A stretch of 64,000 bases of DNA. Origin: Clusia tigrina. Lineage: Eukaryota > Arthropoda > Insecta > Diptera > Clusiidae. Below are positions 10,334-21,979 of the stretch, piece by piece. The notes beneath the pieces were generated by a model. The model was not told the origin of the DNA. It ran no database searches and was given only the letters and a program-made list of their open reading frames with translations. Position numbers and translations under genes: made by a program. Within the stretch, counting starts at the first letter, position 1. Each line of letters opens with the position of its first letter. The DNA lies in assembly GCA_920105625.2 (NCBI GenBank), contig CAKKTE020000278.1, positions 248,001 to 312,000 on the forward strand, read 5' to 3'.

Positions 10334-12268
10334 TTATATCCTTATATCTCCTAGAACGACCGCCTGCAGTCGAGTGGAAAAGCCGTTAATTCGTGACTGT
10401 AGTTCAAGGCTAACTCGACGCTGTGCTCTCCGAGTTCCGTTGCCTATTCCTTGGATATTCATTGTTGTGGACTGCGTTGAAGCTCCAAGTCTCTTGACCA
10501 GCCGTTCACTCACGATATTGATCTGAGATCCGGTGTCCAGAATGGCTCTGCATTCAACTTCCTGCCCGTTGATGCTGACTATTTTCACCATTGCAGTGCT
10601 GAGGAGCACATATCCCTGTTGCTTCGACTCCTTCGAAGCTACTAGTGCTGTGGACTGTTGAGGGTGTGGTTCATACTTGACCTGGTTTACGGCTGGTTCG
10701 CTGCGATATCCTTCAGAATGTACTAATGTATTGTGACTGTGATTACACTTAGTACATTTTCTTGACATACAATCCTTTGCCCATTGTCCAGCCTTTAGAC
10801 AATTAATGCATAGCTTATGTGTTTTTAGGAACTGTAACCTCTTCTGAACAGAAAGTTTCAAAAAGCTTTGGCATGCAAACAGCGGATGTGTTTGGCTATC
10901 GCAAGACAAGCATTTCTTGATTCCTTGTTTTGTGGCTATTACCGTTGTCAATGTTTTTGCCGTATGTTCTCTTTGACCGATTGCCTCGAGAGACTCGAAT
11001 CTCGTTTCAATAAACTTTAAGAATTGCCTTAGGGTAGGTAATTCCTTTGGCTTCTCCAATGACTGCTCATATGCAATCCGCGTGCCTTTGTCTAATTTCT
11101 TCACTAGGAGGTGGAGAATAATTGGATCCCAAGAATTCGTGTCTAAACCAAGGTTTCTTAATGCCAGTATGGTTTCCTGGGTTGTATCATGAAGTCCCTT
11201 TAGTGCTGCCGTTGATGGATAGTCTGTTGAGTGTTTGTTTTGCCCCAATAGTTTTTCCAACAGAGCTGAAGTTAGCAATCGCACATTGCTATATCGATCC
11301 TGGAGTGATTCCCATGCAGTTTGGTAGTTATTCTCAGCTAGAGTGAGGTGTCTAATTAATCGTTCTGCTTCTCCGATCAAATTTGTTTTAAGATACCACA
11401 TCTTCTGTATTGTTGGAAGTGGCCTTTTGTGGATCATTTAATTGAATAGATCATAAAATTGTTGCCACTTCAGGTAATCTCCATCGAATTTTGGCAGTAT
11501 TACCTTTGGCAAATGTTCGGCGAGTGACGCTCGATTCGAAATTGCAGGAACGGTCACTCCCTTCTCTTGAAGCATAAGAATTCTGTTACTGACATGCATC
11601 TCTATGTTCAGGTATTCTTCAAAATTAAAATCGTCAGAATTCATGTCATCTATAGAATCCAGTATAACATCATTAAATCTCCGCGCTGCATTCCAATGAT
11701 CTTCTATAAGGTTGGCCTTTGTGGTATAATATTGGCATGAATGGGGTTTTTCATCAGCCAATACATCGTCTAACATGCGTTGCACGAGTGCTATAACTGT
11801 CTTTTGCTTCTGCACCATGTTAGGCATATTAGTCTTTTGAAGCCTCTTCTCTATGGGTTCTGCTGAACGAGTTGGGCCACTAACTCCTTGTGGTTGAGTT
11901 ATGCCCTTCTCTGCAGGTTCCGTTGAGCAACTTGGGACACTAACTGCTTGTGGTTGAGTTATGCCCTTTGCTGTGAGTATTTGTTTGCTCTCCTTGATGT
12001 CTGCAAGGAAGTCTTGGTATCGGTTGCCCATTGATGCGTATAGAACCTTCACAAAGTATGGATGGTCATTAGCTGCCGTTGGATCCCTTCTAATTTGGTT
12101 ACCGATACGTTGGAAAGTTAACCATAGCTCCTCAATTTCTATGGATTTCCTTTCAATATAGTCGAGTGTCTTCCGATCTTTCGGCGTCTTCTTATAGGAT
12201 GCAATGGCCTTTTGGAGACCAATTGCAGTGTCGTCCTGATGACGGACGAGATCGTCGATAGTTGTCAT
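10334..12268 (-). pseudogene. gag: BEL/Pao gag-protease (copy B)
   Basis: The frame starts with ATG at 12,268 and runs to 10,334 with one in-frame TAA (11,440-11,438) inside the block FYDLFN/IHKRPLPTIQKMWYL, which is continuous in the family. Features in order: helical N-terminus, two near-identical KGITQPQ repeats (around residues 100-130), the conserved LPKFDGDYLKWQQFYDLF core, three zinc-knuckle-like Cys clusters (CLSC, CINCLKAGQWAKDC, CTKCNHSH), then an aspartic protease start with ILDTGSQINIVSERL. Gag coats the RNA and the protease cuts the polyprotein. The protease end is truncated at 10,334, so part of the domain was lost before the RT section. Confidence 0.88.
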
Positions 12269-12450
12269 TATTAACGCTCACACTATTGTGCTCTCGCTTC
12301 TTAGGTATCGTGTTTTGTAGCACCCTGTGTGCTCGAACTAAAATCGATTGATGAATTGTGATAAAATTGAATGCTCACACTGCTGTGCTTTTCCTGAAGC
12401 AATTTTATATCCAGTGTATCACATCCTTCTATAACGTCGGGGTTACCAAA

Positions 12451-12950
12451 TGTAAATATAGCCTCGTTTGACTGTAGTGATAGTATTCCTTATTGACGTC
12501 TCATACAGGCACTTGAACCAATATGAGACTAGGAATAATGATTTGATTGTTCAAGCACTTGAACCTGAACAATCCATCGCTGAAAATAAAAGGACTCAGT
12601 TTTTTGTTGCTAAAGAATCAAAGAGTGATTTGTTTATTGAAATTCATCGTCTTAAATAATAACTTATTGCTAACATCATCAATAATAATTAATATGTACT
12701 AAAAATAAATATCAGCAGAATATAACAGCAGCGCATACCAGCATGTGCAAGTTCAATGAACATACGTTTCAATGCTTATGTTGCATTTTTGGGAATGCAC
12801 CTAATTCTTGTGCAAGTGTCATTTGAGCCACAATGCTACTGCATGCGCAGACTGCATATTCCTTGTTGTTGTTTTGGGCACAAACGTACGGATACATACA
12901 AATATACAGTTGAAGGTTGTGCGATTGATATTTATATGAATTCGTACACA
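12451..12950 (-). repeat. BEL 5' LTR of copy B
   Basis: On the minus strand the LTR ends ...TATATTTACA at 12,451, directly before a primer-site-like sequence. Its upstream part (12,800-12,950) matches the LTR piece at 5524-5695, and its downstream part (12,451-12,710) matches the LTR at 14,104-14,541 in opposite orientation. Its outer end is cut near 12,950, where a jockey-like fragment begins. Confidence 0.75.
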
Positions 12951-13920
12951 GTCTATTGCCAATACTATCGAAAGTATTTGAAAGGATACTACAGGACAGA
13001 TTAGAGCCAATCTTAACAACAAAAAATTTAATACCCAGCCATCAGTTTGGATTTAGAAGACAACACTCAACTGTGCAACAGGTCCACAAGGTTGTAAACA
13101 AAATCCTTGAAAGTATAGACAACAAAAAATACTGCGTAGCTGTATACTTCGACATTGCAAAAGCATTCGACAAGGTGTGGCACAAAGGACTTCTATATAA
13201 ACTTAAGCGAATATTTCCATAAAATTATTATGACATTTTAAAGAGCTATATAAGCGAACGACAATTCTACATAAAATATTACGAGGATTCCTCAGACATC
13301 CTACCAATGACAGCTGGAGTACCACAAGGCAGCGTATTAGGACCTCTACTATACTTAATATTCACAGCAGATATACCTATGCTATAAAGGGCAAAAAAAT
13401 AAAAACACACTCTGCTGCAAAATATCTTGGAATAACCATAGACGAAAAATTGACTTGGAAGCAGCACATCATTAACAAGCGAAACGACGCAAAAAATAAG
13501 TGCCGACAATTAAGCTGGCTACTTGGACGAGCATCTAGACTATCTCTCTACAACAAACTAATAATATACAAGACAATAATAGCACCTATCTGGAAATATG
13601 GAATCGAGATATGGGGCACAGCTAGCATATCAAACTTAAATTTAATACAACGAATGCAGTCAAGAATACTACGAACAATTACAAATACTGAATGGTATAT
13701 CCCGAACGAGGTTATACACCGTGACCTACACATTGAAAACATCACGGACACAATCACAAAATGCAGCACCAAACATATACACCGGCTGAGAGGCCATGAA
13801 AACCTGGAACTGCGTAGTGCAGCAGACACGGAAGGTGCAACTCCAAGAAGATTGAAGCGAATTACCACTGCAGAACTTACAGGAAGGTTTAAAAAAATAA
13901 ATACATAACAGTAACAAAAT
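12951..13920 (+). pseudogene. Jockey-type LINE RT fragment
   Basis: The first frame (12,956-13,222) has RT motifs LSKVFERILQDRL, HQFGFRRQHSTVQQ and YFDIAKAFDKVWHKGLLYKL. A shifted stretch carries GVPQGSVLGPLLY. The sequence then jumps to the thumb (KYLGITIDEKLTWKQHI, 13,420-13,470) and a 152-aa C-terminal frame ending at 13,908. The segment with the catalytic [Y/F]ADD box is missing, so the enzyme is dead. There is no RNase H domain, in line with jockey. The end is AT-rich with A-runs, like a decayed poly(A) tail. It is flanked by two BEL LTR pieces facing away from each other. Confidence 0.85.
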
Positions 13921-14103
13921 AAATAATTAATTATATACATAAATAAAATTATGGATAAATAGAGAAAATTTAATAAACAAATAAATAAAAGAAGTTAATT
14001 TGGCATTGGCAAAAAGAGCATATTCAATCCAAACCTGCACAAAATATTACTTAATATTATTGTTATAGATTGTAATATATAGAGGAAGAAATAAAAAAAA
14101 AAA

Positions 14104-14541
14104 GTACGTATTAATTATTATTGATGATGTTAGCAGTAAGTTATTATTTAAGACGATGAATTTTGTTGAATAAATATAATATTTTATGATAAATGAATAA
14201 CATAAATGCAACCCTGTAAATATAAATACAGAGAATGGCAGTATGTATATAATGTCAAACAATAAAATTGCTCTCTCCGTTTTTGTAAGCCAACTTAGAA
14301 ACACGCGTTTTCAATCTCACAATTTTTATAACCTATGCATTTTTCTTATACCAAATTTCAATAAACAAATCACTTTTTCATGCTTTATCAACAATAAAAC
14401 TGAGTCTTTTATTTCAGCGACGGATTGTTCAGGTTCAAGTGCTTGAACAATCAGATTATTATTCCTAGTCTCATATTGGTTCAAGTATCTGTATGAGGCG
14501 TCAATAAGGAATCACTACAGTCAAACGAGGCTGTTTTTACA
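14104..14541 (+). repeat. Partial BEL LTR, plus orientation
   Basis: The stretch is the inverted partner of 12,451-12,710 (shared blocks around TGATTTGTTTATTGAAAT and the terminal GTCAAACGAGGCT...TTTACA). It has about 180 extra bases near 14,165-14,360 that the copy-B LTR lacks. It ends TTTTTACA exactly where copia LTR sequence begins. Its left part is missing. Confidence 0.7.
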
Positions 14542-14674
14542 CTATGTATAGCGGTTAAGTATAGCTGCTGGTTCACTACCGTTTGGACCATTATCGAATA
14601 AACTACATCAAATACGATTACATTCACTTTCTTATTTACTTGTCTTTTCCTTATATCTGTGGTATCTGCTAACA
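14542..14674 (+). repeat. Copia 5' LTR (truncated)
   Basis: From CTATGTATAG onward the sequence matches 17,426-17,513 with few changes. It ends GCTAACA just before the primer-binding site. Confidence 0.8.
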
Positions 14675-14689
14675 GGTTATGGGCCCAGG
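14675..14689 (+). promoter_or_regulatory. Copia primer-binding site
   Basis: GGTTATGGGCCCAGG directly follows the LTR. It matches the internal (not 3'-terminal) initiator-tRNA-Met primer site known from Drosophila copia. Confidence 0.85.
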
Positions 14690-14772
14690 TCGGAAAAAGG
14701 TCAAAAAAGTGGAATTTGTATTAAAACATCGTTTTGAAAATTTTCTTTTTTTTTTGCCGATTTGTCACGTAC

Positions 14773-15700
14773 ATAATGAGTTCTGCCGGGCTATACATCA
14801 TCGAAAAACTCGATGATAAAAATTATCCATCATGGTCCGTCCATATGAAGAGTGTACTGATTCACTCAGAGCTGTGGAATATAGTATGCGTTAAGCTAGT
14901 GAAAAACGAGACAGTGACATCGGAGGAATCTGCTGCATTTGACGCAAAAGATGAGATGGCGTTAGCGAGTATTATGTTGTGCATGAAGACGTTACACATT
15001 GCGACACATCAGCAAAGGCCTGGACAAAATTAAAGCAAATTTACCAGCCAACCGGACCTGCTCGCAAAGTCACACTTTTAAAAAAATTAGTGTACTTGCG
15101 CTTGGGTGAAGGCGAGAGCATCGTGGAGCATATGAGCGAGTTCTATGATGTAACGGAAAAGCTAACCGAAATTGGAGTCGAGGTGCCAGAGGACCTCCTT
15201 GTCATAATTTTGATTTCTAGCCTGCCTACATCATACGACAATTTCGTCATAGCCATCGAAACACGTGATTCCTTGCCAGCACTGCAATCGGTGAGGGTTA
15301 AGCTGCTTGAGGAAAATGAACGAAGGCTCGAAAGAGGCGAAAAGTGCGAAGGGGGTCAAAATCATTAGGCGTTTAGCGCACGCACGAATGAACAAAGGGA
15401 CTCCGGCAACAACAGCAGCAGCCACGGTAACAACAATAAACGTATAAACGGGAAATGCTATAATTGCGGTCGTCGCGGTCATTTCGCTGCTAAGTGCAGA
15501 GAACCGAGAATAGGGCAGAAAAGCAATCCACAATCATCGTTTGCTATTCTCGCTGCTAGTTCGTCTCAGAATTTGGCTCGTGATACATGGTGTCTTGATA
15601 GTGGAGCGACAGCCCATCTATGCTGCGATCGCTCGTTATTTCGCGTTAACCAGAGCGTACTGAAAAAATTGCGTTAGCCGGTGACAATTACATAGAATCT
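14773..15700 (+). pseudogene. gag: Copia gag and protease
   Basis: The likely start is the ATG before SSAGLYIIEKLDDKNYPSW (14,773), a typical copia gag start. The frame shifts near 15,000 into a 129-aa piece (AKAWTKLKQIY, LLVIILISSLPTSYDNF) and again after 15,368. The zinc knuckle CYNCGRRGHFAAKC lies near 15,460-15,500, and the protease active site CLDSGATAHLCCDRS near 15,590-15,640. Gag packages RNA and the protease matures the polyprotein. At least two frameshifts and a stop (about 15,676) make it inactive. Confidence 0.88.
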
Positions 15701-16605
15701 TGCTGTCAAGGTGAAGTTCGTATTGAGAATAGTGAATTTTCGGTCACACTCAAAAATGTGTTGTATGTACCTGCATTACAAAATAATTTCATTTCTGTAA
15801 GCAGAGCGACTTGTAACGGCCTTACTGTTTGTTTTAGAAAAAATCGAGCGGTAATAAAAAATGCAGAAGGTGTAACTGTAATGGAAGCAAAAAAGAAGGT
15901 GGTTTATTTACATTCAAGTACATTCCAACTAAATGTTATTACGCGAATAATGAAAACAATAACGCCCTCGAGTGGCATAACCGGTTCGGGCATTTAAATT
16001 TTGACAGCCTAAAAGAAATGTCGAGCAAAAGGCTAGTGCATGTGCTTGAGCTAAAAGTAATAGCGAATATCAAATGCGTTACATGTGCGAAAGGTAAAAT
16101 TTGTATTAAACCGTTTCCGAATACGTCCGAAAATCGCGCTCGTGAACTAATAGAAATCGTGCATACGGATATTTGCGGCCCAATCAATAAAACTTCGATC
16201 GGTGGATCGCGATATTTTGCAACATTTATCGACGATGAGTCGCGATATATATTTGTTTATTTCATTAAAACTAAGGACGAAGTGTTTTCGGCATTTAAGG
16301 CATTCAAAGCAATGACAGAAAAACAAACGAATTGCAAAATAAAAACATTGCGCAGCGATAACGGGCGCGAGTATATAAGTAATCGTTTTAAAGAATTCCT
16401 ACAGGAAAACGGAATAGTGCGTCAGTTGACGGTGCCGTACACACCACAACAAAACGGTGTGGCAGAACGGGCAAACAGGACTCTTGTGGAATGGCGAGAT
16501 GCGTTAAGTCAGCATTTTTGGGCGGAGGCAATAGCGACAGCAGCGTACCTGCGCAACAGAGCTGCAACAAAAACACTCAGTAATATTACTCCTTATGAGG
16601 CGTAG
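15700..16605 (+). pseudogene. Copia integrase
   Basis: After a protease-integrase linker (15,758-15,997) the H-H-C-C zinc region (EWHNRFGHLN...CVTCAKGK) is split over two frames near 15,990. The 16,018-16,605 frame has the core with D,D,E at HTDICGP, RSDNGREY and QNGVAERANRTLVE, followed by the FWAEAIATAAYLRNR block. All three catalytic residues are present. It ends in a TAG at 16,603-16,605 where family members read on into the integrase tail. It inserts cDNA into the genome in active relatives. Confidence 0.88.
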
Positions 16606-17255
16606 ATCGGTAGAAAGCTAAGCATATCCCACTTAAAGATATTCGGTTCCATAGCTGTAGCGATTGACAAAACGTCACGAGGAAAATTTAGGCCGAAGGG
16701 TAAGGAAGTGACCATGTTGGGTTATTCCGATGAATCAAAGGCGTATCCTTTGTAGGATGCGGAGTCAAAATGGTGATTGTTAGCAAGGACGTCATATTCA
16801 TAGAGGGCACGTATGCTCATACAGTGGCAGCCGAAAACGATACAGTATTTTTTGATTCTGGAGATTTGGTGGTTGGAATGGTCCCTTCTGTGGCTGATAA
16901 CGCAAACATAACCAAAGCGGATGATGATATCATTGTGCAAACGAAACTGGTTCGTACCGGTACGCGTGGTCGTCCACGTAAGAAGCGACATGTTCTAAAT
17001 GTATTTGAGGTAGACGACGCGCAAGTTCCACAAAGTGAGGCGAAGGCCATGAGTTGCAAGGGTTCTAAGCAGTGGCAAGAATCTATGCAGAGGGAGTATA
17101 ACGCGTTAATAAAAAATCAGGCGTGGACGCTAGTTGACTTACCAGTGGGTGAAAAACTCATCGGTTGTACAAATGAAATGCTTTTAGATATCCTAACGAA
17201 GAATTTACTGAAACAGAATCATTGTAAATTTACTAGAGAAATGGGATTATATTAG
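16606..17255 (+). pseudogene. pol: Copia integrase tail joined in frame to RNase H end; RT deleted
   Basis: The reading frame continues the integrase tail (HLKIFGSIAVA, GYSDESKAYPL, then a TAG at 16,753-16,755), the linker, and the RT entry block (KGSKQWQESMQREYNALIKNQAWTLVDLP). At about 17,163-17,170 it passes without frame loss into the last residues of the polyprotein (EMLLDILTKNLL). The whole RT palm and nearly all RNase H are therefore missing, but the frame stays open for 161 codons from 16,770. The element could only have moved with help from another copy. Confidence 0.88.
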
Positions 17256-17312
17256 CTTTTTCATTATAAAAATTTTTCTTATAATTTGAAATATATTTTC
17301 GTGGAGAAGGAG

Positions 17313-17513
17313 TGTGAAAAGTAGAACTGTTTAGTGTAGCTCGTGCAACACAATATATTTCTAGTGAGCATAATATGTTCATGCTCTTTATAGTTATTGC
17401 ATATTTGGTTTCACCTTCTAATAACCTATGTATAGTGTTTAAGTATAGCTGCTGGTTCACTACCGTTTGGACCATCATCGAATAAACTACATCAAATACG
17501 CTTACGTGTACTT
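17313..17513 (+). repeat. Copia 3' LTR (truncated)
   Basis: It starts TGTGAAAAG just after the purine tract GTGGAGAAGGAG (17,301-17,312), which fits a plus-strand primer. It ends in a (CT)n run where the 5' LTR reads on to ...GCTAACA. Confidence 0.8.
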
Positions 17514-17687
<174 letters not shown>

Positions 17688-17689
17688 TT

Positions 17690-19330
<1,641 letters not shown>

Positions 19331-19542
19331 TCGTAATTATATAAGTACGCCGCTGCCGGCAATAACAAAGGATTGATTTTGTCCCGAATTTGTCTCCGCA
19401 CGTACAAGTCACTCCTTTCTTCTTCTGAATCTGAAGAACTTAAAAAATAAAATAATTTGGGATGCATGTTGATATTAAAAATTGTATTACTTATGTCTTT
19501 CTTCAAACAACTTTGTTCACATTTACTCATTTTGACATTCAT
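19331..19542 (-). pseudogene. Possible PIF/Harbinger N-terminal remnant
   Basis: The minus-strand frame from ATG at 19,542 has an acidic serine stretch (SSSDSEEE) followed by [13 protein letters not shown]. This resembles the start of Harbinger nuclease proteins, where an R...RDR-NP motif follows an acidic leader. After about 65 residues it runs into the TA array, so the nuclease domain is missing. The resemblance is short; it could also be an unrelated acidic ORF. Confidence 0.35.
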
Positions 19543-19659
19543 CTATTACAATGCAGCTGGGAAATCCAGTACATTTATTTGAAACTTCGTTCCGATTCGT
19601 ATCGAGTACTGTGATAAACTGATTCGATTCATGACGATTTTCATTCCACATACAAGTGA

Positions 19660-20110
19660 ATTAAATCACGTTTGCTTCGATTCGACTCAAGTTTATGTAA
19701 TTCGCCAGTACTGCCTAACTCGCTTTCATCAAGCACTAAATCACCAACAACAAATGTTTTCTGCTTACCGTGACATCGATCAAAACGTTCCTTAGCTTTC
19801 TTTCAAAGCTGTCTGTAGATTCTTACCGACTATCACCACATCAACCCTAGAATTTTCGTTATCCTATTCGCAATAAAATGCCTTGGTTAATATCAATATA
19901 GTAGTTCGTGGGCCTGCGAACTGTTGTGATGTTCAGTGATTTTAATACCCAGTGAATATCATATAATTTCAGGTACCAATGCTTTCCTCCCCTTGCGGAT
20001 GATCGTAACACCTGGGGGCTAAATACCGCAGTCGTGAAAGAGTAGAATTCTTCTCCAACGTGCGAAATTTTTGTATTTGGTATTATCTTAGATGATAGCG
20101 AGTACATTGT
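19660..20110 (-). pseudogene. Possible LTR-element integrase tail remnant
   Basis: On the minus strand a stretch near 19,850-19,700 reads, with a break, RFDRCHGKQKTFVVGDLVL, which resembles the end of gypsy-type integrases (basic helix followed by F-x-VGDLVL). An 82-aa minus frame at 20,107-19,859 is of unknown nature. The region is short and damaged. Confidence 0.35.
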
Positions 20111-20239
20111 ATTGGAATTTGGTGATTATGGATGAAAATCTTCAAACTATTAAATTAGAAAATTTAATAATGATAAAAATTAAAAAAATAATAGTGATTA
20201 AAAGAAATCGTAAAAAAATGGAAGACGAGAAGTAGGAAT

Positions 20240-20860
20240 GACTTTGAGTTTATTGTTGTTGATGCTTTCTTGGTGCTTTGCACTTTGCTGCAAAGTGACC
20301 GAGCTGCCCGCAGTTATTGCACTTGCCATTCGGCCTAGCGATGCGATTATTGTATTTGTCTTTTTGTGTTCGCACTAAAATCGCTTTTTGATCAACCGAT
20401 GAGTTGTCACTAGCTTGTTCGCCCCTCTGACCTCTACGTTCACCCTCTTCTAAGAGCTTAACTTTCAGCTTACTAAATTTCTTTCTATTGCCACTACAAA
20501 GTACTCAAACGTTTTCACAATGCCATCAGCTCTTCATTTACTTTCAAATTAATCTCTACCATTTTTTCGACTATATTAGAGAAATTAATAATATTTTTCA
20601 CGATGTCGCCGACATTTTATGATTTAGTAACTGTCGGAAAATTTAAAGTTTTCGCGTGGGACCACTGGGCTGATATATCTCACGCAATCTAAACTACGTG
20701 CAGTTTCACAATTCGGCTTAACATACAGTATAAGCATTGCCAATACTATCCCATTCTGCCTGTCCCACACTTCCTTGTCAGTAGCCGCTATGCCGACTGT
20801 TTGCACGAATTTTCCACTGACGATGGGCCACATATCAAAATGTATCAGTAGGCTCGTGCA
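20240..20860 (-). pseudogene. gag: Copia-type gag remnant
   Basis: The minus frame 20,833-20,624 (WPIVSGKFVQTVGIAATDKE...) matches the copia gag region that in the copy at 14.8 kb reads LWNIVCVKL...AFDAKDEMALASIML. Further down, a segment near 20,350-20,250 encodes the zinc knuckle CNNCGQLGHFAAKC preceded by RPNGK, like CYNCGRRGHFAAKC at 15.47 kb. Frames are broken between the two. It is a separate, diverged copia family member; nothing of pol remains. Confidence 0.65.
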
Positions 20861-21031
20861 GATGAATCATAATTGGTATCATACAATTTTTTAATTTAAT
20901 AAAGAGACGAACTCATTTTTTATATTTATTTAATATACACATATAATATACCCTGTTCCCATTGCACTTCGATTGACGATGTCTGGGCCCACAATCTGTT
21001 GAAAAAAAACAGACAAAAGAACTGTCTCCCA
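20861..21031. other. No gene seen
   Basis: AT-rich sequence without recognisable coding or repeats. Confidence 0.5.
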
Positions 21032-21577
21032 TGACCATGTTCACATTGGCCTCAGAGAGTCGACTTAATTTGACGTCTACGGGCAAAGAGGGAAGTTACA
21101 TGACGCGACACTTTTTATTTTGTTAAAAATTTCTCGACTCATTTTGACATTTTGCTGATGTGAAATTTACAGATTTAACATTTGCTGGTGTAATATTTGT
21201 ATGAACACGCAAAAATAAAATTTTATTTTAAATGATGAAGTGGAACCGAACACGCTTTATAAGCAAAATTCATTGCTTTATAATACGAAGTCCGAAGAAT
21301 ACAAGGACCTTATCAAAAAACAAAGGTTTTGGAGGGCATTACTTCGCAGTTGAGGCCAGTTAGACCAAAAGTAACTGCAGACGAAGTAAAAACTAAAATA
21401 AAAACGATAAGAAACCAGTACATGCGAAAAATGCGATTTTTAAATCGAAAAAAGTGGTTCAGGCATAGCAGAAGTGCATGAATCCAAAATATTCTGACAA
21501 CTAGCAAACGTCAAAATAATGCGGCGATGTTCATGTCAAAATGAGTCGGCTCACTAAGGCTAATGTGAACATGGTCA
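21032..21577 (+). mobile_element. Short TIR element with MADF-coding remnant
   Basis: The ends form about 35-bp imperfect terminal inverted repeats starting TGACCATGTTCACATT. Inside, broken plus-strand frames resemble a MADF DNA-binding domain (YNTKSEEYKDLIKKQRFW, then VTADEVKTKIKTIRNQY). MADF proteins are accessory DNA-binding factors of PIF/Harbinger elements, so this is most likely a deleted non-autonomous Harbinger. The length is 546 bp. A clear target duplication was not seen. A second, truncated copy lies at 56,088-56,612. Confidence 0.65.
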
Positions 21578-21815
21578 ATGACATTTATTTAGGAACTAAC
21601 TTCTAATAGAATAGAAATGAATCCCTGTTTAAAGTTAAATTACAAGTGCAGATACGAAATAGTTGTCTAAGCGCAATTGGAAAACCCTAAGTTTCTCCTC
21701 TTCCTTCAGCAACGTGGAAATATCTCAAATCAATTAATATTGAAGACCTGGAGAGATTCCCACCTGGTGTCTCCTGGCCGATTATCTGTACCTTAGACAA
21801 CCACTTAAACCTAAC
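21578..21815. other. Unassigned sequence
   Basis: A splice-acceptor-like run (TCCTCTTCCTTCAG, ending about 21,709) precedes an open stretch (ATWKYLKSINIEDLERFPPG in one frame). It is not recognised and is not called as an exon. Confidence 0.3.
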
Positions 21816-21916
21816 TGTATCGAATCGACAATGAAACTATGGCAATACTTACCGCAATTCAATGGAAATAAAACCCAATCTGTTTAAGTGGAAAAAGCTT
21901 ATGAAAAAACCACTTT
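21816..21916 (-). repeat. 101-bp repeat, likely start of the BEL-2 3' LTR
   Basis: The stretch matches 40,648-40,748 in the same orientation with two differences. It lies just past the 3' end of the minus-strand BEL-2 coding region, while the other copy lies just past the BEL-2 5' LTR region, as expected for two LTRs. On the minus strand both begin TGGTTTTTTC. The LTR assignment is inference. Confidence 0.5.
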
Positions 21917-21979
21917 TGCTCACAAATTCTGCCCAAAGCCTATTGTGATGGTGGAAAAAGTTCACTCTTGATCAGCACT

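Larger units (their letters stand above)
5703..12450 (-). mobile_element. BEL/Pao retrotransposon copy B with env-like gene
   Basis: This is the fullest BEL/Pao copy in the window: on the minus strand gag (12,268), protease, RT, RNase H, integrase and an env-like gene in order, with a 5' LTR at 12,451-12,950 and a primer-site-like start (TTTGGTAACCCCGACG) just inside it. The 3' LTR is missing; the env-like end is cut near 5703 by the LTR piece of copy A. Several stops and frameshifts break it. BEL/Pao elements move by cytoplasmic reverse transcription and integration. This copy could not do so alone. Confidence 0.92.
14542..17513 (+). mobile_element. Copia-type LTR retrotransposon, RT-deleted
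   Basis: The element keeps a partial 5' LTR (14,542-14,674), the copia primer-binding site, gag, protease, integrase and a partial 3' LTR (17,313-17,513). The internal part is only about 2.6 kb because the reverse transcriptase and most of RNase H are gone. The 5' LTR lacks its first 113 bases (compare 17,313-17,425), being cut at the BEL LTR. The 3' LTR runs into a CT/TA microsatellite. Copia order (protease-integrase-RT) is evident. Confidence 0.9.

Noticed and set aside
21700..21775. Host exon after a pyrimidine-rich acceptor
   Set aside because: Only about 20 unrecognised codons, no good donor in a matching phase.
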